NCBI RefSeq assembly: GCF_005871205.1
Contig: NZ_SWKM01000013.1
Coordinates: 1 to 64,000 of the forward strand
From: Marinobacter alexandrii
GTDB taxonomy: Bacteria > Pseudomonadota > Gammaproteobacteria > Pseudomonadales > Oleiphilaceae
DNA length: 64,000 nucleotides
Direction of reading: 5' to 3'
In this document: piece after piece, positions 21,499 to 31,226 of the stretch
How positions within the stretch are numbered: position 1 is the stretch's first letter
How the letters are laid out: the number at the start of each line of letters is the position of its first letter
The notes under the pieces: model-generated
Seen by the model: the letters and a program-made list of their open reading frames with translations, nothing else
Database searches by the model: none
What the model was told of the DNA's origin: nothing
Position numbers and translations under genes: made by a program

Positions 21499-22839
21499 AT
21501 GACGGCAGACACCATCACCGCAGCCGATATCCGCATTAACGCCCGTTGGGTGATTCCCATCGAACCCAAAGCCACGGTCCTGGAGCACCAGGCCATCATT
21601 ATCCAGGGCAACCGGATAGCCGCGGTGATCTCCCGGCAGGAGGCCGATGAGCGTTTTCGCACCCGTGAGACCGTCGATCTGGAACACCACGTGGTCATGC
21701 CCGGCCTGATCAACCTGCACGGTCACGCGGCCATGTCGCTGTTCCGAGGTATGGCCGATGACCTGCCGCTGATGGCCTGGCTTAACGACCATATCTGGCC
21801 GGCCGAGGGTGAGTTCATCAGCGAAGCCTTCATTGCCGACGGTACCCAACTGGCCATGGCTGAAATGCTGCGCACAGGCACCACCACGTTTTCCGACATG
21901 TACTTTTTCCCGGAAATCGCGGCCCAGGCCGCTTACGATGTTGGTATGCGCGCCCAGATTGCCTTCCCACTGCTGGACTTCCCAACGCCCTGGGGCTCGG
22001 GGCCGGATGAATACCTGAGCAAGGGCGAAGCTTTCATCAACTGCTGGCAAAACAACGATTATATTACCCCTGCCATTGGGCCCCACGCTCCTTACACGGT
22101 GTCCGACGAGCCATTGCAAGGCGCCATCTCACTGTCCGCCAGCACCGGTGCGCCGATCCAGATCCACCTGCATGAGACCGAGTTTGAGGTCGCTGACGCA
22201 ACAGAGAAACTCGGCCAGCGTCCTTTGGCGCGCCTGGCCGATCTGGGACTGTTGGGACCGAACACCCAGTGCGTGCACATGACCCAGGTGAGCGATCAGG
22301 ACCGCGAGACGGTCGCCCAAGCCGGCGCCCACGTCATCCACTGCCCCGAGTCCAACCTCAAGCTGGCCAGTGGCTTGTGCCCAGTCCAGCGCCTGATGGA
22401 TGCCGGGATCAATGTTGCAATTGGCACCGACGGCGCCGCCAGCAACAACGATCTGGACCTGTTCGGTGAGCTGCGCACCGCGGCGATGATTGCCAAAGTG
22501 GTTGCCGGTGATGCCTCTGCGCTGTCCGCCCACCAGGCTCTCACCATGGCCACGCTGAACGGTGCCAAAGCCCTCGGCCGTGACCATGAGCTTGGTTCGC
22601 TGGTGTCGGGCAAACTGGCGGACCTGATTGCCGTGGATCTGAGCGACCCGTTCCTACAGCCGGTCTACGACCCCGCGTCTCACCTGGTCTACAGCAACCA
22701 TGGCCGGGCAGTAAGCCATAGCTGGATCAACGGCGTACCTCAATTACAGGATGGCCGTCTCACCCGTATCGATGTTGCAGATCTGATGCTGAGGGTGGAG
22801 AGCTGGAAGGAACGCATCCGTCAGCAACAGGCCCAATAA
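21499..22839 (+). CDS. mtaD: 5-methylthioadenosine/S-adenosylhomocysteine deaminase (TRZ/ATZ family)
   Basis: Amidohydrolase that deaminates MTA to methylthioinosine, which is then phosphorolysed and fed to MtnA. The 446-residue protein shows the metal ligands of the family: HGHAAMSLFRG, HLHETEFEV and GTDGAASNNDLDLFGE, plus HCPESNLKLASG. Next to mtnA it is best read as the deaminase branch of methionine salvage known in Pseudomonas (PA3170). Activity on SAH is also possible. Start behind AGGCAGGTAA; followed by ubiG in the same direction. Confidence 0.9.
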   Translation: MTADTITAADIRINARWVIPIEPKATVLEHQAIIIQGNRIAAVISRQEADERFRTRETVDLEHHVVMPGLINLHGHAAMSLFRGMADDLPLMAWLNDHIWPAEGEFISEAFIADGTQLAMAEMLRTGTTTFSDMYFFPEIAAQAAYDVGMRAQIAFPLLDFPTPWGSGPDEYLSKGEAFINCWQNNDYITPAIGPHAPYTVSDEPLQGAISLSASTGAPIQIHLHETEFEVADATEKLGQRPLARLADLGLLGPNTQCVHMTQVSDQDRETVAQAGAHVIHCPESNLKLASGLCPVQRLMDAGINVAIGTDGAASNNDLDLFGELRTAAMIAKVVAGDASALSAHQALTMATLNGAKALGRDHELGSLVSGKLADLIAVDLSDPFLQPVYDPASHLVYSNHGRAVSHSWINGVPQLQDGRLTRIDVADLMLRVESWKERIRQQQAQ

Positions 22840-22872
22840 TCATACTTCGAAGGATTTCTCAGGCAGCAGACC

Positions 22873-23589
22873 ATGACAAACCAGAACGTAGACCGGAATG
22901 AAATTGCAAAGTTTGAGGCGTTGGCCAGCCGCTGGTGGGACCCCACCAGCGAATTCCGGCCGTTGCACGACATCAACCCGTTACGCTTGAACTACATCGA
23001 TGAGCGGGTGCCGCTTGCGGGCAAGCGGGTGCTTGACGTCGGCTGCGGTGGCGGTCTGCTGTCCGAAGGCATGGCCCAGCGCGGTGCTCATGTGACCGGT
23101 ATCGATATGGGCGAGGCGCCACTGTCGGTGGCGAAGCTGCATGGCCTGGAAAGCGGTATCACCGTCGACTATCGGCAGATCACTGTGGAAGAGCTGGCCG
23201 AGGATGCTGACCACGCCGGTCAGTACGATGTCGTTACCTGCCTGGAAATGCTCGAGCACGTGCCCGATCCGGCTTCCGTCATCCGGGCCTGCTCCGCCAT
23301 GCTCAAACCCGGCGGCCATCTGTTCGTGTCGACCATCAACCGCAACCCTAAGTCCTTCCTGTTCGCGATTGTGGGTGCGGAGTATGTCCTGAACCTGCTG
23401 CCTCGGGGCACTCATGAATGGAAGAAGTTCATTCGTCCCTCGGAGATGTCCGATCACCTGCGCCACGCCGGGCTGGAAGTGCTGGAGCTTACCGGTATGA
23501 CCTACAACCCGGTCACCAAGATTTACAAACTGGGCCGCGATGTCGACGTCAACTACATGATGCATTCCCGAGACGCCCGTGAAGCCTGA
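22873..23589 (+). CDS. ubiG: Ubiquinone biosynthesis O-methyltransferase
   Basis: SAM-dependent methyltransferase for both O-methylation steps in ubiquinone synthesis. The 238-residue protein has the UbiG N-terminus ([16 protein letters not shown]), the SAM-binding [16 protein letters not shown] and the [14 protein letters not shown] motif. It lies in the conserved mtaD-ubiG-mupP-yciK cluster, 33 bases after mtaD; its last 11 bases overlap the GTG start of mupP. Confidence 0.95.
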   Translation: MTNQNVDRNEIAKFEALASRWWDPTSEFRPLHDINPLRLNYIDERVPLAGKRVLDVGCGGGLLSEGMAQRGAHVTGIDMGEAPLSVAKLHGLESGITVDYRQITVEELAEDADHAGQYDVVTCLEMLEHVPDPASVIRACSAMLKPGGHLFVSTINRNPKSFLFAIVGAEYVLNLLPRGTHEWKKFIRPSEMSDHLRHAGLEVLELTGMTYNPVTKIYKLGRDVDVNYMMHSRDAREA

Positions 23590-24244
23590 CGCCAGCCCTT
23601 CAGCCGTCCTGTTTGATCTCGACGGAACGTTGATCGATACCGCCCCGGACTTTATCCGGTGCCTGAACCAGCTGCGCGAACAGCACGGGTTGGCACCGCT
23701 GCCGGCCGCTCACATTCGCAGGTCTGTCTCCAACGGCGCCCGTGCCATGGTGCGGGTTGGCTTTGGCCTGGAGCCGGAACACCCGGACTACCTCGCCAAA
23801 CACACCGCTTTTCTTGATCTCTATGAAGAGGGTGTTGCCGTGGAAACACGTCTGTTCGAAGGCATGGATCCAATCCTGCTAGGGCTGGAGCAGCGCGGCA
23901 TTCCCTGGGGCATTGTCACCAACAAACCGGTGCGCTTTGCGGCGCCGCTGGTTCAGGCCCTTGGCCTGGCACAACGCTGTGCGGCGGTGGTCTGCCCGGA
24001 CCATGTGGCCGAGCGCAAACCACACCCGGAAGCGCTGTTTCTTGCCTGTGATCAGATCGGCGTGGCGCCGGGTCAGGCCATCTATGTGGGCGACCACGAA
24101 CGAGATATCGAAGCCGGGCGCAACGCCGGGATGAAGACCATCGCCGTGCGCTACGGCTATATCGAAGAGCCGACTTCCGTTGACCAGTGGCAGGCCGACA
24201 TCATTGCCGACACCGTCAGCGATCTGGCAAAGCTGTTACAATAG
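23579..24244 (+). CDS. mupP: HAD-family phosphatase, probable N-acetylmuramic acid 6-phosphate phosphatase MupP
   Basis: A 221-residue HAD phosphatase with catalytic [14 protein letters not shown], a helical cap and the [16 protein letters not shown] and [15 protein letters not shown] motifs. By sequence alone it could be phosphoglycolate phosphatase (Gph), but its place directly after ubiG and before yciK matches P. aeruginosa mupP (PA3172), whose product dephosphorylates MurNAc-6-P in the MurU peptidoglycan recycling route. It uses a GTG start overlapping ubiG by 11 bases. MupP assigned by synteny, Gph the alternative. Confidence 0.8.
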   Translation: MKPDASPSAVLFDLDGTLIDTAPDFIRCLNQLREQHGLAPLPAAHIRRSVSNGARAMVRVGFGLEPEHPDYLAKHTAFLDLYEEGVAVETRLFEGMDPILLGLEQRGIPWGIVTNKPVRFAAPLVQALGLAQRCAAVVCPDHVAERKPHPEALFLACDQIGVAPGQAIYVGDHERDIEAGRNAGMKTIAVRYGYIEEPTSVDQWQADIIADTVSDLAKLLQ

Positions 24245-24300
24245 ACGCCAGAATTAAACCCGGTTCCCGAACCGGCAACTGCCTGACACGGAGACAGGTT

Positions 24301-25050
24301 ATGCACGATTACCACGCCCCCGCCGATCTTCTGCAAGACCGCATCATCATGGTGACCGGGGCTGGCAGCGGCATTGGCCGGACAGCCGCCCTGGCCTACG
24401 CGGCCCACGGTGCCACAGTAATTCTGGTCGGACGTACTGTGTCCAAACTGGAAACGGTATACGACGAGATCGAAGCCGCCGGCCATCCGAAGCCGGCCAT
24501 TGTGCCGATGAACTTCGAGGGCGCTGCGGTTAAGGACTACGAAGAACTGGCGATGACCCTGGAAGACAACTTCGACCGCCTGGATGGCATTCTCCACAAT
24601 GCGGCCATCCTGGGCGACCGCAGTCCGGTCGAGCTGTACGACCCGGAAATGTGGAACAAGGTGATGCACGTGAACGCCACCGCGCCCTTTTTGTTGAGCC
24701 GCGCGATGATTCCCCTGCTGCGCAAATCCACCGATGCCTCGGTTATCTTTACTTCCTCTGGTGTTGGACGGAAAGCCAAGGCGTACTGGGGTGCCTACGC
24801 AGTGTCCAAGTTCGCAGTGGAAGGCCTGAGCCAACTGATGGCGGATGAGCTGGATGACGAGCGCCACAATGTGCGCGTGAACAGTTTGAACCCCGGCGCT
24901 ACCCGTACCAACATGAGAGCACACGCCTATCCGGCTGAGAACCCGCAGCAGAATCCCGCGCCGGAAGAGCTGATGCCAATTTACCTATACCTGATGGGTA
25001 AAGACAGCCACGGCGTTAACGGTCAACAACTGGATGCGCAGCCAAAATAA
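24301..25050 (+). CDS. yciK: YciK family short-chain dehydrogenase/reductase
   Basis: A 249-residue SDR with the nucleotide-binding TGAGSGIGRT near the N-terminus, HNAAILGD in place of the usual NNAG and the catalytic YxxxK (YAVSK). Substrate unknown for the YciK group. The ATG at 24301 follows GGAGACAGGTT; a longer frame reads back into mupP and is rejected. Its stop overlaps the start of the glutaredoxin-like gene by one base (TAATG). Confidence 0.88.
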   Translation: MHDYHAPADLLQDRIIMVTGAGSGIGRTAALAYAAHGATVILVGRTVSKLETVYDEIEAAGHPKPAIVPMNFEGAAVKDYEELAMTLEDNFDRLDGILHNAAILGDRSPVELYDPEMWNKVMHVNATAPFLLSRAMIPLLRKSTDASVIFTSSGVGRKAKAYWGAYAVSKFAVEGLSQLMADELDDERHNVRVNSLNPGATRTNMRAHAYPAENPQQNPAPEELMPIYLYLMGKDSHGVNGQQLDAQPK

Positions 25051-25283
25051 TGGAGCTGCTGTTCTACACCACTACCCAGTGCCACTTGTGTGAGCTGGCC
25101 GAAGCGCTGCTGGTCAATACGCCCATGCCCGCGCCGATTCCGGTCGACGTGGTGGACATTGCCCAGTCCGAACAACTGGTGGAGCGTTATGGAACGCGCA
25201 TACCGGTCCTGCGCCGCAACGACACTGGCGCCGAACTGGACTGGCCATTCACCAGGGATCAGTTACTCACGTTTCTTCAATGA
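25050..25283 (+). CDS. Glutaredoxin family protein
   Basis: A 77-residue thioredoxin-fold protein with an N-terminal redox motif CHLC (residues 11-14) in TTQCHLCELA, and the cis-Pro region RIPVLRR. This matches the small DUF836/glutaredoxin-like group. Probably a thiol-disulfide oxidoreductase, partner unknown. Translationally coupled to yciK by a one-base overlap; yaaA follows after 12 bases. Confidence 0.85.
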   Translation: MELLFYTTTQCHLCELAEALLVNTPMPAPIPVDVVDIAQSEQLVERYGTRIPVLRRNDTGAELDWPFTRDQLLTFLQ

Positions 25284-25295
25284 GGATTGCCTGAC

Positions 25296-26066
25296 ATGCT
25301 AATGGTCATTTCTCCCGCCAAGACCCTCGATTACGAGAGCCCCCTGGCAACGGAATCCCATACCCAGCCGGAGTTTCTCGATCACGCCTGCGAGCTGATC
25401 GATCAGCTCAAGGAACTGGAACCTCACCAGGTCAGCAACCTGATGAGCATCAGCGAGAAGCTGGGCCAGCTCAATGCCGAGCGCTTCCAGAACTGGCACA
25501 CGCCGTTCAACCTGGATAACGCCCGCCAGGCCGCTCTCGCCTTCAAAGGCGATGTCTATACCGGGCTGGCCGCCGAGAGCTTTAGCGAGGACGACTTTGC
25601 CTTTGCCCAGAAACACCTGCGCATGCTTTCCGGGCTGTATGGCCTGCTGAGGCCGCTGGATCTGATGCAACCTTACCGGCTGGAAATGGGCACGAAGTTC
25701 GAGAACAGCCGTGGCAAAGATCTCTATGCCTTCTGGGGTAGCATTCTGACCGATGAGCTTAACCGCCTGCTGGCCGCTGACGACGGAGTGCTGGTGAATC
25801 TGGCCTCCAACGAGTACTTCAAGAGCGTCAAGAAGAAAGAACTGACTGCTCGTCTGATCACGCCCCAGTTCAAGGACTGGAAAAACGGCCAATACAAGAT
25901 GATCAGTTTCTACGCCAAGAAAGCCCGCGGCTTGATGTGCCGCTTCGCCATCGAAAACCGGATCACCCAAGCCGATGACCTGAAAGGCTTTAACCTCGAC
26001 GGCTATTACTTCAGCGAGGAACAGTCCGAGGGCGACAACTGGGTGTTCCTGCGGGATCAAGCTTAG
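25296..26066 (+). CDS. yaaA: Peroxide stress protein YaaA
   Basis: A 256-residue DUF328/YaaA protein, recognisable from [14 protein letters not shown] at the N-terminus, [18 protein letters not shown] in the middle and the [11 protein letters not shown] motif. In E. coli YaaA lowers free iron under peroxide stress and binds DNA. I use the ATG at 25296, 8 bases after TGAGGA, over the upstream TTG. Last gene of the mtaD-yaaA run. Confidence 0.93.
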   Translation: MLMVISPAKTLDYESPLATESHTQPEFLDHACELIDQLKELEPHQVSNLMSISEKLGQLNAERFQNWHTPFNLDNARQAALAFKGDVYTGLAAESFSEDDFAFAQKHLRMLSGLYGLLRPLDLMQPYRLEMGTKFENSRGKDLYAFWGSILTDELNRLLAADDGVLVNLASNEYFKSVKKKELTARLITPQFKDWKNGQYKMISFYAKKARGLMCRFAIENRITQADDLKGFNLDGYYFSEEQSEGDNWVFLRDQA

Positions 26067-26091
26067 TCATTGAACCAGGATTTTTTATCCG

Positions 26092-26292
26092 ATGAATGAA
26101 GCAGTCTTTTCACAAATCGCCATGCTGGTGCTACTGACCGGGCTTATTGTCTGGATGGGTATCATCGTCTGGGACCTGGCCAAGAAATCCAAGGCCGGTA
26201 AGTTTGGTACCCTGGCACTCTTTACTGTGCTCGGCGCCGGGGTGGTCGGCTTTCTGGTCAAAACCGTGATGGTGGAGATCATGAACCTCTGA
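26092..26292 (+). CDS. DUF2788 small membrane protein
   Basis: A 66-residue protein with two hydrophobic helices (about residues 9-29 and 42-62) separated by a short basic loop (KKSKAGKFG). This matches the DUF2788 family of Pseudomonas and Marinobacter relatives. Function unknown; inner membrane expected. It follows yaaA by 25 bases. Confidence 0.82.
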   Translation: MNEAVFSQIAMLVLLTGLIVWMGIIVWDLAKKSKAGKFGTLALFTVLGAGVVGFLVKTVMVEIMNL

Positions 26293-26310
26293 CGCCTGAG
26301 TCGTCACTTT

Positions 26311-26332
26311 ACGGCCACTGACCGGTGGCCGT
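26311..26332 (+). terminator. Possible terminator hairpin after the DUF2788 gene
   Basis: ACGGCCAC (26311-26318) pairs perfectly with GTGGCCGT (26325-26332) over a 6-base loop. The T-rich run comes only 13 bases later, so it is a weak intrinsic terminator or just a 3'-end stabilising hairpin. Confidence 0.35.
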
Positions 26333-26396
26333 ATCATTCCTGCCCTTTTTCCGTTTTCTGAATCGTCCAATCTTCTAAACGCAAGGATCAAGCCTG

Positions 26397-27323
26397 ATGT
26401 GGTTTCGTAATGCCCGTGTTTTCCGATTTACCAAACCCTTTGATATCTCAGCTGAAGAGCTCGAAGAAAAACTCCAGGCCGACACCTTCAAGCCCTGCGG
26501 TCCCCAGGAAACCAGCCGGCAAGGCTGGGTGCCTCCGCTCGGCAAGCACGGTGAGTTGCTGGTTCACAGCGCCGATGGCTACCACTTGATTGCCCTGCGC
26601 AAGGAAGAAAAGATCCTGCCCGGCGCGGTAGTGAAAGAAGCTGTTGAGGAGAAGGCGGAAGCCATCGAAATTGATCAGGGCCGCAAGGTTCGGCGCAAGG
26701 AAAAGGACGAGATCAAAGAACAGGTCATGCTGGAAATGCTGCCCCAGGCGTTCTCGAAGAATCGCCGCAGCTTTGCCTACCTGGCTCCGAAAGACGGCGT
26801 TCTGGTGGTCGATGCCGGCTCGGCCAAGCAGGCCGAGGATCTGGCCTCAACCCTGCGCAAGAGCCTCGGTTCGCTGCCAGTGCGGCCGCCAGCGGTAGAA
26901 CAGGCACCGGCGTTTACCTTTACCGGCTGGCTGAACGAAAGCATCGACATTCCCGGCAAGGTGGTTCTGGGCAACGAGTGCGAGCTGAAGGATCCGTCAG
27001 AGGACGGTGGTGTGGTTCGTTGCAAGGGGCTGGACCTGAAGGCCGACGAAATCCGCAGTCACCTGGACGCTGGTATGCAAGTCACCAAGCTTTCCCTCAC
27101 CTGGGACGATAACGTGTCGTTCGTGCTGGACGAAGAGCTGGGCATCAAGCGCCTGAAATTTGGCGAAACCCTGCAGGAGCAGCTGGATGACATCGATGCC
27201 GATGATGCCGCTGCCAAATTCGACGCCGCCTTCACCCTGATGACCCTGGAGCTGTCCCGGCTGATTCCGGGCCTGCTGGAAGCCATGGGTGGCGAAGACC
27301 GTTCGGCCATCGTCGAGGAATAA
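26397..27323 (+). CDS. rdgC: Recombination-associated protein RdgC
   Basis: Ring-shaped DNA-binding protein that limits RecA loading. The 308-residue product begins MWFRNARVFRFTKPF and contains the FLVSADGYHLIALR-like and LGIKRLKF segments of the family, matching the usual length (about 303). The ATG follows a CAAGGAT site. Convergent with the acetyltransferase gene, 21 bases between stops. With recX, it is the second RecA modulator in the window. Confidence 0.94.
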   Translation: MWFRNARVFRFTKPFDISAEELEEKLQADTFKPCGPQETSRQGWVPPLGKHGELLVHSADGYHLIALRKEEKILPGAVVKEAVEEKAEAIEIDQGRKVRRKEKDEIKEQVMLEMLPQAFSKNRRSFAYLAPKDGVLVVDAGSAKQAEDLASTLRKSLGSLPVRPPAVEQAPAFTFTGWLNESIDIPGKVVLGNECELKDPSEDGGVVRCKGLDLKADEIRSHLDAGMQVTKLSLTWDDNVSFVLDEELGIKRLKFGETLQEQLDDIDADDAAAKFDAAFTLMTLELSRLIPGLLEAMGGEDRSAIVEE

Positions 27324-27344
27324 GCCTTGCGGGCGGGAGTTTCC

Positions 27345-30089
27345 CTAGTGGGAGCTCTTGCCCAGCCGCTCCCGCTGCCAATCCTTCTCCGGTTCGTTCA
27401 ACACCAGCCGGAGATCCATCACTTCTTCTTCCAGGTTGTACTTGACCTCAAAGCCCAGATGCTCCGCCAGTTGTAGCATTGGTCGGTTGTCCGGTAGCAC
27501 ATTACCCACCATTTCCACCGTGCCGCGGGCTCGACAGTAATCGATCATCTTCTGCATCAGCGCGATACCCAGGCCCTCGCCTTTCATCTTGTCGTGCACC
27601 ATCACCGCGAATTCGCACTGCAGGTTGTCGGCGTCGGTCCAGGTGCGCACGGTACCCAGGGTTTCCTCGCCCTCGGCATCTTCACGGGGCGCATTGGCAA
27701 TGAACACCATCTCGCGGTCGTAATCGATCTGGACCATCTGGGCCACATCTTCCCGCGAGAAGTGTTTGCGGTACTGGAAGAATCGGTAACGAATGGATTC
27801 CGGAGACTGCAGCTCGTGAAAGGCGCGGTGGGCTGGCTCGTCCTGAGCCAGCACAGGGCGAATGATGACCCGACGCCCGGATTTTGGCAGCACAACCCAC
27901 TCTTCCAGCTCCCGGGGATAAGCCTGGATAATCGGCTGGCTCGGTTGGTCGCAGACACTGATAGCGATGTTGACGGCAACGGCGCCCTGCTCATTAAACA
28001 GTAATGGCGATATTTCCAGGCCCTGAATTTCGGGGATATCAATCACAATCTGTGACAGGGTCACCAGTGTTTCGGACACTGCCCGAACGTCTTCGTCTGG
28101 CTGCAGGCTGTTCTCGTTCAGCAGCTTATACATGTAGGTCCGGCGCAGCAGTTCGCGCGCCAGCACCATATTCAGCGGTGGCAAAGCGATCTGGCGATCC
28201 GTTGTTACATTGATCTCGGCACCCGAAGCCCCGCACACCACCAATGGACCAAACAGCGAATCCCGGGTTATGCCGACGCTGAATTCGACGCCACCGACGT
28301 GCTGATATGAATACTGGACGGCAAATCCCAGGAACCCGCTATCAGGGAAATGCAGCCGGTATTCCTCCATCAGATAGCGGCAAGCGTCGATGATGGCTGG
28401 CTCGCCGTTCAGCTTCTGCATGGTGCCCTTGTAGCGACGCTGGCTGGGGCTGAGCTTGACGAACGGCTGACAGGCCTGCTCGTGAATGATGGTGATATCC
28501 ACCGGCCGGCGCTCGACCGCGAAGGCCTCGAGCACCTCTTCCATGTCGTCGCAGTACATGGTGTCGATGGTGTTGATGCCGTAGTCCGCGGTCAGCTCCC
28601 GCGCTTCCTGGTTGGACAGATGGCTACGACCGGCGCGCAAAGCCTTGAGCACCACTCGCCGGGTATGACTGCGATCGGCGTAATGATCGGTGAACGACTC
28701 CGGGGTTTCAGTCAGCAATCGCTGAACCCGCTGGTGCCGAACATGCTGCATAAAGGCCATGACCGCCTTTTCCGGGCTGAAGAACGACGGCACCCCGGCC
28801 TGGTAGAACTCATCCCGGGCATCCATCACCGTGCTCTGGCCCAGCCAGCAGGTAAACACATTCAAGCGCGTACCCTTGGCCGCCTGGACCACTGCATCAG
28901 CGATCTGCAAGCTGTCTTCGGTCAGGCTAGGCGCGTACATCACCAGAACGTTGGCCACTTCCGGGTCCTTGGCCAGCACCTTGATGGCGTTGGCGTACAG
29001 TTCCGGTGAAGCATCGTAGTTGAGGTCGATAGGGTTTCGGCGGGTCCAGTAAGGTGGCAGCATTTCCGCCAGCGCGTCAATGCTGTGATCCGATAGCTGG
29101 GCCAGTTCGCCGCCCAGGTCCGCAAGCCGGTCAACCGCCAACACCCCCGGCCCCACACCATTGGCCATGATAGCCAGGGTTTCGCGGCGCAGAGGCCGCA
29201 TCCGGGTCAGCGTTTCCAGGGCATCGAACATCTGACCGAGACCGTCCACACGCAAGACACCGGCTCGTTGCAGCATGGCATCGTAAATCGGATCGCTGCG
29301 GTGCAAGCCGGCCGGCAACTGATGGGCAAACCATTCCGACTCCGGTACACGGCCGGACTTAACGGCAATCACAGGCTTGGTCCGGGACGCAACCCGGACC
29401 GCCGACATGAACCGACGCGGATTTGGGATATTCTCGATGTGCAGCAGGATGGCCCGGGTCTGGGTGTCTTGGGCCAGGTAATCAATCAGGTCATCGTGGT
29501 CGATGTCCATGCCATCACCGAGGGTAAGGAAATAGGAAAAGCCCACCCCCCGGGCAAATGCCCAGTCAATCACGGAGCTGGCGATGGTGCCGGACTGGCC
29601 AACAAACGCCACTTTCCCCGGAATGGCGCCCATGTGCGCGTAGGTCGCGTTCAGACTCCGGGCCGGCACCATCAGCCCGATGGTGTTTGGCCCCAGCACA
29701 CGAATGCCGGTCTCCCGCGCAGCTTCGCGTACCGAATACATCAGCGGCTGCCCGGTCTTACTGTGGGTCCGCGACATCCCCCCGGTCATCACGATGGCCG
29801 TACGCACGCCCGCTTCGCCCAACCGTTTGATGGTTTTGGCGACGGTGTCCGGCGGTGTACAGATAATCGCCAGCTCCGGCGAAAAGTCCATCTTGGCGAC
29901 TTTTTTGACGCAGGGCACACCGTGCACGTTGTCATAATCGTTCTGGTTAACCACCAGCAGCTTGCCGGGGTAGCCGCCGCCCATCAGGTTCCGGAGCACC
30001 ATGCCACCAAGACTGTTCGACCGCTCGGACGCACCAATCACTACGATGGAGGCAGGATTAAACAGACTCTCGAGGTATCGGGTACTCAA
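27345..30089 (-). CDS. Pat-type protein lysine acetyltransferase (acyl-CoA synthetase-like/GNAT fusion)
   Basis: A 914-residue protein. A CoA-binding Rossmann domain (residues 1-130, SIVVIGASERSNSLGG), a succinyl-CoA-ligase-like region and an ATP-grasp-like domain are followed by a C-terminal GNAT domain (about 740-900, with the acetyl-CoA loop KMKGEGLGIALMQKMI). This is the Pat/YfiQ (PatZ) architecture, which acetylates acetyl-CoA synthetase and other proteins; the ligase-like part is usually inactive and regulatory. Divergent from a deacetylase-family gene 210 bases away, a suggestive pairing. Confidence 0.9.
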   Translation of the reverse strand: MSTRYLESLFNPASIVVIGASERSNSLGGMVLRNLMGGGYPGKLLVVNQNDYDNVHGVPCVKKVAKMDFSPELAIICTPPDTVAKTIKRLGEAGVRTAIVMTGGMSRTHSKTGQPLMYSVREAARETGIRVLGPNTIGLMVPARSLNATYAHMGAIPGKVAFVGQSGTIASSVIDWAFARGVGFSYFLTLGDGMDIDHDDLIDYLAQDTQTRAILLHIENIPNPRRFMSAVRVASRTKPVIAVKSGRVPESEWFAHQLPAGLHRSDPIYDAMLQRAGVLRVDGLGQMFDALETLTRMRPLRRETLAIMANGVGPGVLAVDRLADLGGELAQLSDHSIDALAEMLPPYWTRRNPIDLNYDASPELYANAIKVLAKDPEVANVLVMYAPSLTEDSLQIADAVVQAAKGTRLNVFTCWLGQSTVMDARDEFYQAGVPSFFSPEKAVMAFMQHVRHQRVQRLLTETPESFTDHYADRSHTRRVVLKALRAGRSHLSNQEARELTADYGINTIDTMYCDDMEEVLEAFAVERRPVDITIIHEQACQPFVKLSPSQRRYKGTMQKLNGEPAIIDACRYLMEEYRLHFPDSGFLGFAVQYSYQHVGGVEFSVGITRDSLFGPLVVCGASGAEINVTTDRQIALPPLNMVLARELLRRTYMYKLLNENSLQPDEDVRAVSETLVTLSQIVIDIPEIQGLEISPLLFNEQGAVAVNIAISVCDQPSQPIIQAYPRELEEWVVLPKSGRRVIIRPVLAQDEPAHRAFHELQSPESIRYRFFQYRKHFSREDVAQMVQIDYDREMVFIANAPREDAEGEETLGTVRTWTDADNLQCEFAVMVHDKMKGEGLGIALMQKMIDYCRARGTVEMVGNVLPDNRPMLQLAEHLGFEVKYNLEEEVMDLRLVLNEPEKDWQRERLGKSSH

Positions 30090-30299
30090 ACAGGCTCTCC
30101 TTGGGCGTCAGGCGCATGGCCCCGCGGGTGGTAACTCTCAGAAATCAGGTAAGTTATGACGGCACTTCTTATCTTAGGCGCTGATTGATGGATGTGAAAC
30201 GGCTAGCCCACGCTTTAAGACCAAAGAAACACGGCAGTATCGGTTGTTCCCTGATAACATTGGTGAAAACAAAAGCAGATTCAGGGCATTCAGGCACGT

Positions 30300-31226
30300 A
30301 TGACCACGGCATTTTTTTCCCACGACGACTGTTTGAAGCACAACATGGGCCCGGGACATCCGGAATGCCCGGAGCGGATTTCAGCCATTCTCAGTTACCT
30401 CTCAGAAACCGGACTGGACCAAAACCTTGATTGGGTCCGGCCGGAGGAAATCACCCGTGATCAGCTGCTAACCGTACATCCTGAACAGTATCTGCACCAA
30501 CTTGACCTGATGCAGCCGACCCGTGGCCGGGTGTTTACCGACCCCGATACCGCACTGATGCCGGATACCCTGCGCGCCGCTCGCCTGTCGGCTGGTGCCA
30601 ACGTACAGGCCGTGGACATGGTCATGAGTGGCCAGGTCACCAACGCCTTTGTCTGTGCGAGACCACCTGGGCATCATGCCGAGCGTGCAAAATCCATGGG
30701 ATTCTGTTTCTACAACAACATCGCCTTGGCCGCGATGCGGGCCCTGACTTTTCACCAGCTGGAACGGGTCGCCATCATAGATTTCGATGTGCACCAGGGC
30801 AATGGCACGGTGGACATTGTCGGTGGCGATGAGCGTATTCTCATGTGCTCAAGCTTCCAGCACCCGTTCTACCCGCACTCCCACGTGCACAGACAGGCCA
30901 GCAACATCATCAACACCCCCATAGCTGCCGGCTGCGCTGCCATCGAATACCGCAAGACTATCGAGAATGCCTGGATGCAGAGATTGCGGGACTTCGATCC
31001 CCAGCTGATCCTGATCTCAGCCGGCTTCGATGGCCACGCGCTGGATCCCCTGGCGGAGCTGAACCTGGAAGTGGAAGACTATCGCTGGTTGACGGAGATG
31101 ATTGTCGGCGTGGCCCGAGACCACGCCAATGACCGGATCATTTCCTCCCTGGAGGGCGGTTATCACCTCAAAGCCCTGGCCGAGAGCGTCGCAGCTCATG
31201 TTCAGGTGCTGAATTCGGTCAATTAG
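30300..31226 (+). CDS. Histone deacetylase/AcuC-family protein
   Basis: A 308-residue zinc hydrolase of the histone deacetylase superfamily. Active-site residues are intact: the His pair H125-H126 (RPPGHHAER), zinc ligands D163 and H165 (DFDVHQGNGT), a third Asp in SAGFDGH, and GFCFYNN. Bacterial members deacetylate proteins, acetylpolyamines or small amides. The divergent neighbour is a Pat-type acetyltransferase, so a protein-deacetylase role is an attractive inference, not proof. Its stop overlaps motY's stop by 4 bases tail to tail. Confidence 0.9.
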   Translation: MTTAFFSHDDCLKHNMGPGHPECPERISAILSYLSETGLDQNLDWVRPEEITRDQLLTVHPEQYLHQLDLMQPTRGRVFTDPDTALMPDTLRAARLSAGANVQAVDMVMSGQVTNAFVCARPPGHHAERAKSMGFCFYNNIALAAMRALTFHQLERVAIIDFDVHQGNGTVDIVGGDERILMCSSFQHPFYPHSHVHRQASNIINTPIAAGCAAIEYRKTIENAWMQRLRDFDPQLILISAGFDGHALDPLAELNLEVEDYRWLTEMIVGVARDHANDRIISSLEGGYHLKALAESVAAHVQVLNSVN

